Assembly: GCA_008704415.1 (NCBI GenBank)
Contig: VXIS01000123.1
Span: forward strand, 1-64,000
DNA length: 64,000 bases
Reading direction: 5' to 3'
From: Sphaerosporella brunnea
Taxonomy: Eukaryota > Ascomycota > Pezizomycetes > Pezizales > Pyronemataceae
A model generated the notes under the pieces. That model did no database searches. It had not been told where the DNA came from and saw only the letters and a program-made list of their open reading frames with translations. This document shows, piece by piece, positions 28,716 to 39,897 of this stretch. Both the position numbers and the translations under genes were made by a program. Within the stretch, counting starts at the first letter, position 1; every line of letters starts with the position of its first letter.

Positions 28716-31700
28716 ATGGCGAGAAACAGAGCCTCTGACGCCGAGATGGCTGACGAGAGCAGTCCCGTCACGGAGAACGAAAGCTCCCCCGAGGAGGAAG
28801 ATGTTCCTATGGAGGTCTGCCTCCTCTTTGTCTGTCTGCACTTACACGTGCACTGCACCTCTGGACTAACACGCGATGCCATGAATGCAGGACGCGGACG
28901 ACGACACCGTGAGTTTGCACCGGAAACGCGTTCCTCCGCGTGCCCTAGGAATTCAGTGCCTAACCGATCAACAGAATGATGACATTGAACACAATGAGGA
29001 TGAGGAGGAAGTAGTGGGTGGCGAGCCTGATGGGCGCCGGAGGAGATCTCTGGTCACGAACGAGCGGAAGCAGGCCTTTGGACGCAAAAATGATAACCTG
29101 AAACAGCGAAAGGTACCCAGTACATTGAAAGTACTTAATTGTCATATGACTGACCTTATTGTACTTAAGGATACCGATTCCACCAAGCGAATCAAGTATC
29201 TTCTGGGCCTAACAGGTATGCATTCACCAGTAGCCGCATATGCGCAAAAGTGCTTGTTCATTGACTGGCGCGATGCTAATTCCTTCTAGATCTGTTCCGC
29301 CACTTCATGGGCAATAATCCTGACTACCAGAGGGTCATTGCAGAGGAAGAAGAGAAGTTAAAAGCCAAGAAGGGCAAGAAGAGTGCTGCTGACAACCGCC
29401 GCCGAAGAACAGAACAAGAGGAGGATGCCGAGTTACTGCAGGACGAGGAGGGCGAAGGCGAGGCCCGCACGATCTTTACCGAGTCGCCAAAGTTTATCTG
29501 CGACGGTGTCATGAGAGATTACCAGATTGCCGGTTTGAACTGGCTGATCTCCCTCCACGAAAATGGCATCTCCGGAATCCTGGCCGACGAGATGGGACTG
29601 GGCAAGACATTGCAGACGATCTCGGTATGTCTATTGTGGTCTCTACGAATTATGTAACTGACATTCATGGGAAGTTTCTCGGCTATCTGCGCTACGTTGC
29701 CGGAATCCCTGGCCCACATTTGATCACCGTCCCCAAGTCAACGCTCGACAACTGGAAGCGTGAATTCGCGAAATGGACACCAGAGGTCAACGTGTTGGTG
29801 CTTCAAGGTGCGAAAGACGAGCGTCATCAGCTCATTCAGGAGCGCGTTCTCAACCAGGACTTCGATGTCTTGATCACCAGTTATGAGATGATTCTCCGTG
29901 AAAAGTCGCATCTGAAAAAGTTTGCCTGGGAGTACATAATTGTCGACGAAGCACACCGTATCAAGAACGAAGAGTCGACTCTTGCGCAGATCATCCGAAT
30001 CTTCAACTCCAGAAACCGTCTGCTCATCACCGGAACGCCTCTGCAGAACAACCTTCATGAGCTTTGGGCCTTGCTGAACTTCTTGCTCCCGGATGTGTTC
30101 TCGGACTCGGGTGCTTTCGACCAGTGGTTTGAGGGTCAGAGTGGAGATCAGGACGTCGTCGTTCAACAGCTTCACAAAGTTTTACGGCCATTCCTGCTCC
30201 GTCGCGTCAAGAGCGACGTCGAGAAGAGCTTGCTGCCCAAGAAGGAAGTAAACCTGTACATCGGAATGTCCGACATGCAGATCAAATGGTACCAAAAGAT
30301 CCTCGAGAAGGACATAGATGCCGTTAACGGTGCCGGTGGCAAGCGCGAGTCCAAGACCCGTCTACTCAACATCGTGATGCAGCTCAGGAAGTGCTGTAAC
30401 CACCCTTACCTCTTTGAGGGAGCTGAGCCTGGACCTCCTTACACCACCGACGAGCATCTGATCTTCAACTCCGGAAAGATGATCATGTTGGACAAACTTT
30501 TGAAGCGCATGAAGGCGCGGGGCTCCCGCGTCCTCATCTTTTCTCAGATGTCGCGACTGTTGGATATTCTCGAGGATTACTGTGTCTTCAGAGAGTACCA
30601 GTACTGTCGTATCGACGGTTCTACGGCCCACGAAGATCGCATTGCGGCCATCGACGAGTACAACAAGCCTGGCAGCGAAAAGTTCATATTCTTACTCACA
30701 ACCCGTGCCGGTGGTTTGGGAATTAACTTGACCACTGCAGACATTGTGGTTTTATATGATTCCGACTGGAACCCCCAGGCTGATCTACAGGCCATGGACC
30801 GCGCTCACCGTATCGGACAGACCAAGCAAGTGTATGTCTATCGGTTCGTCACGGAGAACGCCATTGAGGAGAAGGTTCTGGAACGTGCCGCTCAGAAGCT
30901 GCGTCTCGATCAGCTCGTCATCCAGCAAGGACGAGCACAGATTGCCGCCAAAGCTGCCGCGAACAAGGACGAATTATTGTCCATGATTCAGCATGGCGCC
31001 GACAAGGTCTTCAGTGGCGCCGCGTCTGCCGAGGGACGCATGACTCAGGACATGGATGACGATGCTATCGACCAGCTGCTTAAACACGGCGAAGAACGTA
31101 CCGCCCAATTGAACGCCAAGTACGCGGCACTCGGTCTGGACGATCTTCAGAAATTCAGCTCCGATTCCGCTTACGAGTGGAACGGCGAAAACTTTGCGGC
31201 CCCAGCCAAGAAGAGCATCGTGCAGAACTGGATTAATCCTGCGAAGCGGGAGCGCAAGGAGCAGAGCTACGGCATCGATAGTTATTATCGCAATGTTCTC
31301 GCTCAGGGCAGCAAGCAGGTTGATAACAAGCCTAAGGCACCTCGCCCACCGAAGCAGGTGAACGTCCAGGAACACCAGTTCTATCCCCCCAGACTGGTAG
31401 AGCTTCAGGAGCGTGAGAACGCGTACTTCCGGAAGCAGCAAGGATACAAGGTGCCTCTTCCTGAGGGTGATGATGAAGATCTTGCAGAGCGTGAAGCTCA
31501 GCGTGATGAGGAACAACGCATCATAGACCAAGCAGTACCACTCACTGACGCTGAATTGGAAGAGAAGCAACAACTGGCAGAAGAGGGTTTCTCCAACTGG
31601 GCTCGCAAAGATTTCCTAAACTTCATCTCGCTATCGGCAAAATATGGACGCAAGGCAATTCCCCAAATTGCCGCAGATCTTGAGACCAAGACCGAGAAAG

Positions 31701-32465
31701 AAGTTAGAGACTACGCCAAGGTCTTTTGGGCTCGCTACGCCGAGATGCCAAACTGGGAGAAGTACATTCACCAGATTGAGACAGGTGAAGAGAAGGCGGC
31801 AAAGATCAGCCAGCAAAAGAAGATGCTCCGCAAGAAGCTGGACATGTACCGTGTGCCTCTGCAGCAGATGAAGCTCAATTACTCCGTTTCTACAACCAAC
31901 AAAAAGATATACACGGAGGAGGAAGACCGTTTCTTGCTCGTCATGCTCGATAAGTACGGACTTGACGCAGAGAACCTCCACGATCTCATTCGCGATGAGA
32001 TTCGGGAGTCCCCTCTTTTCCGTTTCGATTGGTTCTTCCTCTCGCGCACGTCAATTGAGATTGCGAGACGATGCAACACTCTCATTCTCACTGTTCAGCG
32101 CGAGTTTGAAGATAACCAGATTCCTATTCCTGGCGTTGGAGTCCTTAAAAAGAAAGGAACTCACGCTCGTGATGAAGATGAGGAGGAGAACGCAGATGCT
32201 CCTCCTAGCAAAAAGGGCAAGACTTCCACCGCGTCTGCAGTAACCAATGGCAAGCCCAAGGTATAGACCCTTCCGCCGCCACAATGATTTGGCTCTAACA
32301 AACTAGTAGAACAAGGCAGTAGAGCAGGCAAAGAAGACCGGTACGAGCAACGGTGTCGAGAGCCGCGGAACCAGCGCTGCCACGAGTCGGGCAAGCAGCG
32401 TAGAAACCAAGAGTAGTTCTAAGGGTACGAGCAAGGCTGCTGCAACCAAGGGAAAGAAGAAGTGA
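28716..32465 (+). CDS. isw: ISWI-family chromatin-remodelling ATPase
   Basis: Seven exons: 28716-28814, 28891-28908, 28975-29112, 29170-29215, 29290-29624, 29675-32260, 32310-32465. The product is 1,125 aa. It slides and spaces nucleosomes using ATP in the nucleus. An acidic N-terminus precedes the auto-inhibitory region and [17 protein letters not shown]. The Snf2 motor follows: Walker A in [17 protein letters not shown] in [12 protein letters not shown], the helicase C-lobe with [30 protein letters not shown] and MDRAHRIGQ. The HAND-SANT-SLIDE module is recognisable ([31 protein letters not shown]). The last exon adds a basic Ser/Thr/Lys tail. Exon 2 is only 18 nt. The 57-bp third intron is stop-free and a multiple of three. 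I cannot tell ISW1 from ISW2 orthology. Confidence 0.94.
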
Positions 32466-33146
32466 GGGTCGGTCAGTGGCGGAAATGGAATGATGACGGC
32501 ATTTCTCAATCAACCGATAAAGGCTATAAATACTCTTGCTGCCATCCCATACTAGTTCGTAGACTTCATTGCTTGCTCCTGTTTTACTAGTTCTTTTTTG
32601 TCTGTTTCTTCTCTTACCGTTGTCTTTACTGGGGCGTTTGCTTTGTGGGAGGAGGTATGGCGAGCTTTATCTTGGGAGGTGATAAAGATTGAGAAATAAA
32701 TGTGTACATTCGTGAATGAACGAACAGTTACTGGCCTTTCATCCCCTTCTCTGGCAGTCAATTCACGACGTCAGGCAAAAAAAGATATACTTTCTGTAGA
32801 GTAAATACTACACTCACTCTACCAGGTACCGTAAAAACTCGCGAGTAAGGGAATGGGCTAAGTCACTGCGCCATGTAGGCTTAGTGACTTTGCCACATGG
32901 CGCAGTGACTTAGCCAGTGACGTAGCCCATTCCCTTACTCTCGAGTTTTTATGGTAGTTTCACTCTCATGAGAAAGGGTCCATTCAGAATAGTATGTTCA
33001 GGTCGAAAGCCGAAGGTTGCAGCACCATCACACCCTGACCACAATTCAACGTTACAACCAGCACGCAATGTTGATATTGCGGCGTCCAAACGCGCCTACT
33101 CACCGCCCATCATTTTCTGTCACACAAACTGACAACATCGCGCGTT
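32466..33146. other. Intergenic between ISWI and Rrp40
   Basis: It contains palindrome copy D (32827-32956); otherwise the ISWI 3' flank and the Rrp40 promoter. Confidence 0.5.
32827..32956. repeat. Palindromic MITE family 1, copy D (130 bp)
   Basis: Outer arms TACCGTAAAAACTCGCGAGT and their inverse enclose an inner perfect 17-bp palindrome AAGTCACTGCGCCATGT. The core is nearly identical to copy B, but the arms share a different set of bases (AGTAAGGGAATGG versus AGCAAGAGAATGG). Confidence 0.88.
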
Positions 33147-34042
33147 ATGGCTTCCCTTTCACCACATCAGAAAACAACCACCACCACCACCACCACCACC
33201 ACCACCACCACCACCATGCCCCTCCTGCTTCCTGGCGACGCTGTAACCGCCCTGCCTACTCCCAGCAAGCCCGGCGCAACCCTCAAACTCGGCCCTGGCC
33301 TTACACACATACCACCCAGCGAGGTATCTGCGCACAAAGCCGGCCAACTAATCGTCGACGCGCGAAAAAACGCATTATGGATCGAATCCAATTCTCGCCG
33401 CGTGCGTCCCTCCTGCTTGGCCCCCATCTTCCCCCGTACTAACGGCAATTATGGTAGTATATACCTTCCCCACAAGACGCCGTAATAGCCACGATCCTGC
33501 GTTCGTCCGCCGACAGCTACATCTGCGCAATCTCGTCTTCAACCAGTCCCGCGCCGTCAAGCGTCCAAGCTACGCTCCCGCATTTGGCCTTCCCCAATGC
33601 TACGAAAAAAACACGACCAATCCTTCAGCCCGGCAGTACAGTTTACGCGCGAGTGTCACTAGCAAATAAACATATGGATCCAGAACTTGAATGTTTCGAC
33701 GCGGAAACAGGGAAGGCTTCCGGCTTCGGGGAACTAAAGGGTGGAATGGTATTCAGCGTGAGCCTTGGGCTGGCGAGGAGATTATTGGGCGATGGTAAGA
33801 AGATGCGGCAGGTGGCCAGGCGCGCCGGTGAGGAGTGGGAAGGTGGTCATGGTGCTGAGGTGCTGGAAGAGTTGGGGAAAAGTTTGGCGTTTGAATGTGC
33901 GGTTGGCAGAAATGGAAAGGTTTGGATTGATAGTGAGGATGTTAAGACTACCCTCCTGGTGGGAAGGTGCATCATCGCTTCCGAGACCATGACTGCGGAT
34001 GAGGTGAGGGAGCTGGTCAGGGTGGAATTAGCTCAAGGATGA
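33147..34042 (+). CDS. rrp40: Exosome cap subunit Rrp40 (EXOSC3)
   Basis: Two exons, 33147-33401 and 33458-34042. The 56-bp intron has a GTGCGT donor and a TACTAAC branch. The product is 279 aa from the first ATG or 256 aa from Met24 (33216). Rrp40 is an S1/KH cap protein of the nuclear and cytoplasmic RNA exosome. Visible segments are LLPGDAVT, the NTD with LKLGPGL, YIPSPQDAVIATI opening the S1 domain, and the KH region with LAFECAVGRNGKVWIDSED. The ending VGRCIIASETMTADEVRELV is typical of Rrp40. The longer start would prepend nine residues plus a run of 14 threonines encoded by an (ACC)n microsatellite. The family does not carry this, so Met24 is the likelier start. Confidence 0.88.
33178..33216. 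repeat. (ACC)n microsatellite at the Rrp40 start
   Basis: About 13 ACC units directly before the ATG at 33216. Read in frame from the upstream ATG they would encode poly-Thr. Confidence 0.9.
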
Positions 34043-35935
34043 GATCCTTGTACCTACATCATTGCTGACACAAGCGGGCACATAAAAAAAAAGCGTCATG
34101 ATTAACAATCAATTTTCTGAGATCGTAAATTCATCATCAGAACCCAGCAAATACGCAACAAGACCTATTGTCGTGTACAAATCATAGGTGAGGGTGAGGT
34201 ATCCTTCTATTGCTTTAAGCCCTCCCCAATATTGTTCCTTCTCGAGCCATATGCACAATGCGATGAGTGATTGAGTACCCAGCGACTATACAGGGGGCAT
34301 CTTTTGTCGAGCAGAAGACCAATCACTCGCATCCGGGCCAGGGAATTGCCGTGTTCTTCAAGAGCCGGCGGTGGATCTTCGGGGGTAAACATCTGGTTGC
34401 AGTGGGATAAAGTCGAAGACGCCACACCAAACAACTTCACATGGTATCACTCCGTGCCAAACCCAGGTTATCACGAAAAAAACAACGGACGGTTGTGTGT
34501 GCCTTCGAGACTCGAGAGGTTTGGTCGTCGAGAAGCTGTCAAGTTAGCGTTGTGCAACCCAGCCTCACGGCGGCTTGGCTGCAGAAGAAAAGCGGCTGAT
34601 CATCAGGGCGAAACAACATTCCCTTTTCCGGACAGGAGGAAGGGAACACAAAAGGTGGGAGATGTGATCTGTCAGCTGCGGTTTCCGTCAACAGCGACGA
34701 TTCCTATCATTTTCGCCATGGTAAGACATTGTGCTTTTTTGTGAGCTTACATATGGTTATGGTAAGGCATGAGGGGTACTTGAGTACGCGCGATGAGGGT
34801 GCTCAGTCGAGATCAGCGTCAGATATCTGTTTGAAGGGGGAAGAACAATATCAGAGGTTCCGAAGACGGCCGGGTGGTTGGTCCAATGATGGGAGAGCAA
34901 GATGCGGGGCAGAAAACGGCTCCAAACCGCGCGGTTAGAAGGTATTCTAGAGTAACTACTTGTATGTAGAGGAGACAGAAGTAGTATTCTGGGCTGACCA
35001 CCACTGACCAGCAGCTGCTCTATCTGAAGTCATGAACATGAAAGCGAGATACCCACCATTGACCCATCATGATCCTGATCTCGGTCGACGTCGTGTCTCG
35101 TGGGCCTGACTGCCATCTACTTGCTTGATACCTACCCCTAAATACGTACCGCTGCCGTCGCCGCTGCTGGATGGAAACTCGTCATGCTGTTATTGTCAGC
35201 GAATCGACGCCTGTCATTTCGCCGCCAAACCCCCCACACTTGTTTTTGTGGTAATATACCTAGTGCCGTGATGCACTTTAACACGATGCAGGAAGGATGC
35301 TGCCTATCTTATGCCCCGCACACCCCTCCCCCTCCATTCCTGTTCCTTAGCACCACTTCTACTTCTTGCTCGTCGTCCTCTTCCTCTCCCCTATTTCTCA
35401 CCCCCCCAATAACCGTACACCGTCCTTAAACCGCTCTCCTCCCTCATTCGACTGCGGTTCTCCTCGTGCCATCTCGTCTTTACCGCCTACTACCCCGGGC
35501 CCCGCATCGTTTAACCCGCAGAAGTAACACCCCGTCTCGGAGTGCGCATTTGTCCGCCCGCTTTCTCACCACCACCCAACCCTACCAAAATCCATCTAGC
35601 TGTCCAGTGCTAGCCACGGAACCATATAAGCTTCGGGCCTGCTGTATTTTAGATCGGAGGAACCTTTCGCTCATCAATCCAACGGGGTACCATTGTAATC
35701 TTCTATCACTGCTTTGGTCTTGTCGTATTCGTGACCCTTCAGTTCATCATACACTCTCGGTAGCTTCTTCTTACTCTTCGTTTCTACCTCGCAAGGCCCG
35801 AGAAACTCTCCGATCCCGAGCTTCCGGGCAATCTACTGAGTGCGCGCCCTCTTCTCCTTCCAACTTTCGCGCTCCCTCCGGAACTCTCGGCAACCTTCTC
35901 TCACTGTTGCTGCTGTTACTGTCTCTGCCTTCAAT
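34043..35935. other. Intergenic between Rrp40 and the MAP kinase
   Basis: Relic of MITE family 2 near 34590-34720 (tags GAGATGTGATCTG at 34659 and GACGATTCCT at 34696). The last 700 bp are CT-rich, typical of a fungal promoter with a long 5' leader. No gene seen. Confidence 0.45.
34590..34720. repeat. MITE family 2, decayed fragment
   Basis: Shares the two internal tags of the family, GAGATGTGATCTG and GACGATTCCT, in the same order. The arms are eroded, so its ends are uncertain. Confidence 0.5.
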
Positions 35936-37700
35936 ATGGCATTGGACGGATCTTTTGTCGGGCGGAAATCATTCAAGGTTTTCAACCAAGATTTCGTCGT
36001 CGATGAGCGTTACCAGGTTACGAAGGAGCTGGGACAAGGTGCATACGGTATTGTCTGGTATGTCGTGGGACTCCAGCTATGGAACTGTAAACTCGAGTGG
36101 CCGGAGCTCGATGGCAGCGGTGGTGTGGCCGGAAAAGCCAAGCTGACAACTCGATCCTCTTTGCATCCAGTGCCGCGACGAACATAACCAACGGCGATGG
36201 AGTGGCCATCAAGAAAGTCACCAATGTCTTCTCCAAGAAGATCCTCGCAAAGCGAGCCTTGCGAGAGTTAAAGCTTTTGCAGCACTTCAGAGGTATTTCT
36301 GGCTGCAGCGGCTGAAGTGCATTCCGTTGCTAACGAGAAATCTCATCATAGGTCACCGCAATGTTAGCTTTACCCCTGCTCCAACTTTGAGCGACAACAC
36401 GACGTTGGCGATCCCCCCAATAGGTGCAGAGTGGCTGATCGTGTACCCCAAATCTGCAGATAACATGCCTGTACGATATGGACATTCCGAAACCCGACAA
36501 TTTCAACGAGGTTTACTTGTACGAAGGTGCGTGATGCATGCGCATGCTTGGATGGCTGCGGAAGGAAACTGGTTTCTGACGCATTTCATTAGAGCTCATG
36601 GAGTGTGACTTGGCCGCCATTATCCGAAGGTCCGCTACACCCCTTACATGCTACGCTCCGCTTCGGGAATCATGGGCACTGATGTCGCGGTAATACAGTG
36701 GCCAGCCTTTGACGGATGCTCACTTCCAGTCGTTTATATACCAAATTTTGTGCGGATTAAAGTACATCCATAGCGCCAACGTTCTCCATCGAGATCTGAA
36801 GCCCGGAAACTTGCTCGTGAACGCCGACTGCGAACTCAAGATCTGCGATTTTGGACTTGCGCGTGGATTTGCGATCGATCCCGAAGAGAATGCGGGCTAC
36901 ATGACCGAGTATGTTGCGACCAGATGGTACCGAGCTCCTGAGATCATGTTGAGCTTTTTGAGTTACACCAAAGCCAGTGAGTCCTACCGCAACCGCGCGG
37001 GTGCATGCATTATGCCATGCATTTCCGCATTTCGGGAGTGTCTTCCTGCATTCTAACCTGCCTGTTAGTCGACGTCTGGTCCGTCGGTTGTATCCTCGCC
37101 GAACTCCTCGGTGGCCGTCCGTTCTTCAAAGGCCGTGATTATGTTGACCAGCTGAACCAAATCTTGCACTTCCTTGGCACACCAAACGAAGAAACACTCT
37201 CCCGAATTGGCTCACCGCGAGCGCAAGAATATGTTCGCAACCTTCCCTTCATGCCGAAGATCCCCTTCCAGCGTCTTTTCCCCAATGCGAAACCGGATGC
37301 TCTCGATCTGCTAGACCGAATGCTTGCCTTCGATCCTAGCTCTCGTATCACCGTAGAGGAGGCCCTCGAACACCCTTACCTCAGCATCTGGCACGATGCC
37401 AGCGACGAACCAGTGTGTCCTACCACCTTCGACTTCTCTTTTGAGGTCGTGGAAGACGTGCCGCAGATGCGCCAGATGATCCTAGAGGAGGTTATCAAGT
37501 TCCGTCACAAAGTACGCCAGCAGCCATTGCCAGCCAATATGGTGGACCCGAACCTTGCGAAGAAGGACAGCGTCGGTATTCCCGACCATCAGTGGGCGCA
37601 ACAAGCCAGAAGCGATGCACCTCGGCCCCACGAAGCCCACGTTGAGGGTGATGATCTGGAACATGTTCTGGCGGGTGGGTTGGACGCCATGCCTCGCTAG
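35936..37700 (+). CDS. slt2: Cell-wall-integrity MAP kinase (Slt2/MpkA)
   Basis: Seven exons: 35936-36057, 36171-36292, 36352-36362, 36460-36526, 36593-36629, 36699-36976, 37069-37700. The product is 422 aa. This MAP kinase is the end of the Pkc1-Bck1-Mkk1/2 cascade that defends the fungal cell wall. The glycine loop (GQGAYGIV) crosses the first junction; VAIKKV holds the catalytic Lys, and [10 protein letters not shown] and DFGLARG follow. The activation loop has the TEY dual phosphorylation site in [26 protein letters not shown] and [16 protein letters not shown] are typical of the Slt2 branch. Exon 3 is only 11 nt (encoding part of GHRN), yet both flanking introns have good signals and the frame demands it. 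The C-terminal tail ends LDAMPR. Confidence 0.94.
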
Positions 37701-38396
37701 ACCTTGTTTTTTTTTTCTTGCGGCATCCGTGCCTTTTTGCTGGGTGATTGATTTTTTGGAGGGGAATTTTTGGGTTGCCCTTTCTCCCTTTCTAATACAT
37801 TGAGTCTTCGAATCCGTTCATCTGGCTAAATTACTTACTATACTTGATACGTGTGGTGGCATCGGCCGAGGTGTTTGGGTGGACTGGTTGTTGGGTGTTG
37901 GGTGTTTCCGCTTGGTGATTTGAGTGGAATCGGGTGGGTATAAAAATTCGGTTGTAGGGGTTCTCATTTACCAATTTCTGTTTCGAGCGATGAAATTGGG
38001 GACTTGTGTTGTTTCGTATGTATCTTGTTGGTTTGTAAGCTCGCTCGGGATACCTTTCCTAGTAAAGAAAGTATCAATACCAAGAACGCTGAGATTTTGT
38101 TTTTTGTACTTACTCAGAGAATGTCGAGGGAGATAAATATAAGAAGGCTTTATATACTTTGTCAAAATGGTTTCAAAATCCAAAAATCAAGAGGTACAAA
38201 GTATGGAACCCCCGAGTGACAGTGCATGAAATGCACTCTGACCCCACATCCTTCTTCCCTACACTCCTCCCTCTAGATATCACACCACCCAACATTCTCT
38301 CCTGCTATTCCGTTCCCCCCTTGAAACAAGTCCCTGTATAAGTCAACCAAATCGGTCCTTTTGCTTCAACCTGATTCGATTCGCCGCAACCCAGAA
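37701..38396. other. Intergenic, T-rich, no gene seen
   Basis: 3' flank of the MAP kinase and promoter of the two-TM gene. No feature recognised. Confidence 0.5.
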
Positions 38397-39222
38397 ATGG
38401 CTTCTCCTCATAATCGCAAACGGCTCTCCTGCAAACGGGAAAAGAACGCCTGCTACGTTATTTTGAGTCTCTTGTTCCTTTTCTGTGGCCTGATCTTTGG
38501 ACTTTCTTTCCTCCCCAAGCTCCAGGGCACCAACACGCGGGTTCACCTCTGGGTTCTGTCCTGTTCCCTGTTCATCATCACCTCGACTGTTGTGCTGTTC
38601 CTTGTGACTTTTTGCACCAGCTGCCGGCTGGGCTGTCGACGGCCCAAGGACCTTGAGGGTGATGCCGCTGACGACAACGAGAAGCTCGATGATGGGGCCG
38701 GTAAAGCGGACTCGCCGTCTCCCTGTAAGTTTGGGTGTTTAGCTGTTGTAAAGAGGATTTTGCTGACAATTGCGGGGACAGCTAATACTCACCAGGAAGC
38801 TGCAAATCTTCAGCAGTTCCATTCCACAACTATTGAGAACGACCGCCCATCTCTCGAGATTGCCCCTGTGGATGGAAGCGAGCGTGGTTTCGCCTTGTCA
38901 CCCATTGACGAGGAAAGCATTGATAATGGCGAGGAGGAAACCGGTACTCCATTGCTCTCGATGTAGCTTCCACGGTGAGCAGAGCTAACGGTAGACAGAC
39001 TACCAGTCTAACATTCTTACTCGCGGAGTAGCTTCCAAACTCGACAGCCTAGACTTCCCCGAGTCACCTTACAGCAGCGAGCCAACCTATCCTCGTCCCG
39101 TCGTGATGCCCGTTCGTGGCATTGTACTCACCGAAGAAGAGCAGCTCTGGGAGTTTGAACGGAATTGGAAGCCTTGGAACAGAAAGAGTGATCCGGCGGA
39201 GACTGATTCGATATCGACGTAG
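38397..39222 (+). CDS. Fungal protein with two membrane helices, unknown function
   Basis: Three exons: 38397-38724, 38782-38943, 38999-39222. The introns are 57 and 55 bp; the first has donor GTAAGT and branch GCTGAC, the second branch GCTAAC. The product is 237 aa. After a basic N-terminus come two membrane helices (CYVILSLLFLFCGLIFGL and VLSCSLFIITSTVVLFLVTF), a Cys-rich loop (CTSCRLGC), and a long acidic tail. The last exon adds SKLDSLDFPESPYSSEPTYP and an aromatic TEEEQLWEFERNWKPWNR. The first intron is stop-free and a multiple of three; retaining it would lead to a premature TAG at 38964. I do not recognise the family. The hairpin topology would put both ends on the cytosolic side. Confidence 0.7.
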
Positions 39223-39897
39223 AACAACTGTAAGGAACTCTCGATATCGAAACTTATTTGTTGGTGGCATTTTGTGGGGGTTCAGTGGTTATCAAAGAGG
39301 AGGAAATGATGTTTTGAAGGAGTTTTTGCGTTTTTCGGGTGGCATCAATTTGCTACGGTATGCATTTGCTGATTCTGAATGAGTGACTGTGCTGACTAGA
39401 GATAGATTGATCTCGCCTGCTCATTGGGCATCAAAAAGTGGTTGATACGGGTGTTGGATTACTATGAATATTGCTGTATGAGAGGAGAACATAATAGGGG
39501 TGTCGAGTTTTAGGGCCTTTGGCTTCTTTTATTGTACCGCTTTATGAGAAGCAAATCGAATCCAAGAATGTCTTGTGGATGAACACTTCGAATGCCCACA
39601 TTGTGGCAAGTAGTGATTGATGGCATTGAAACATGGTGCATCACCTGCACAAAGCAATTGGGACTGGAATTGGCCACTGCTATAAAGCTTCTAAATCCGT
39701 GGAAACCTGTCAGTGTTTACACTGGGAAAACCTGGTGAAAAGAGACGATGGTTCAGCGAAATCTGAGTAAAGTGATATCTACGCTGTGGCATTCAGTGTG
39801 TTCGTATTCGTATATTCCGAGGAGCAATTCTGCCCCACCTCACCTGTATCTCGAGTTGATACAGCGACAGCGCCACAGCAACCTCACCTTCGCAACC
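39223..39897. other. Intergenic, nothing recognised
   Basis: 3' flank of the two-TM gene and promoter of the aminotransferase-like gene. Confidence 0.5.

Noticed and set aside
34271..34744. 157-codon plus-strand open frame
   Set aside because: It spans a decayed MITE family 2 copy and has no recognisable protein features.
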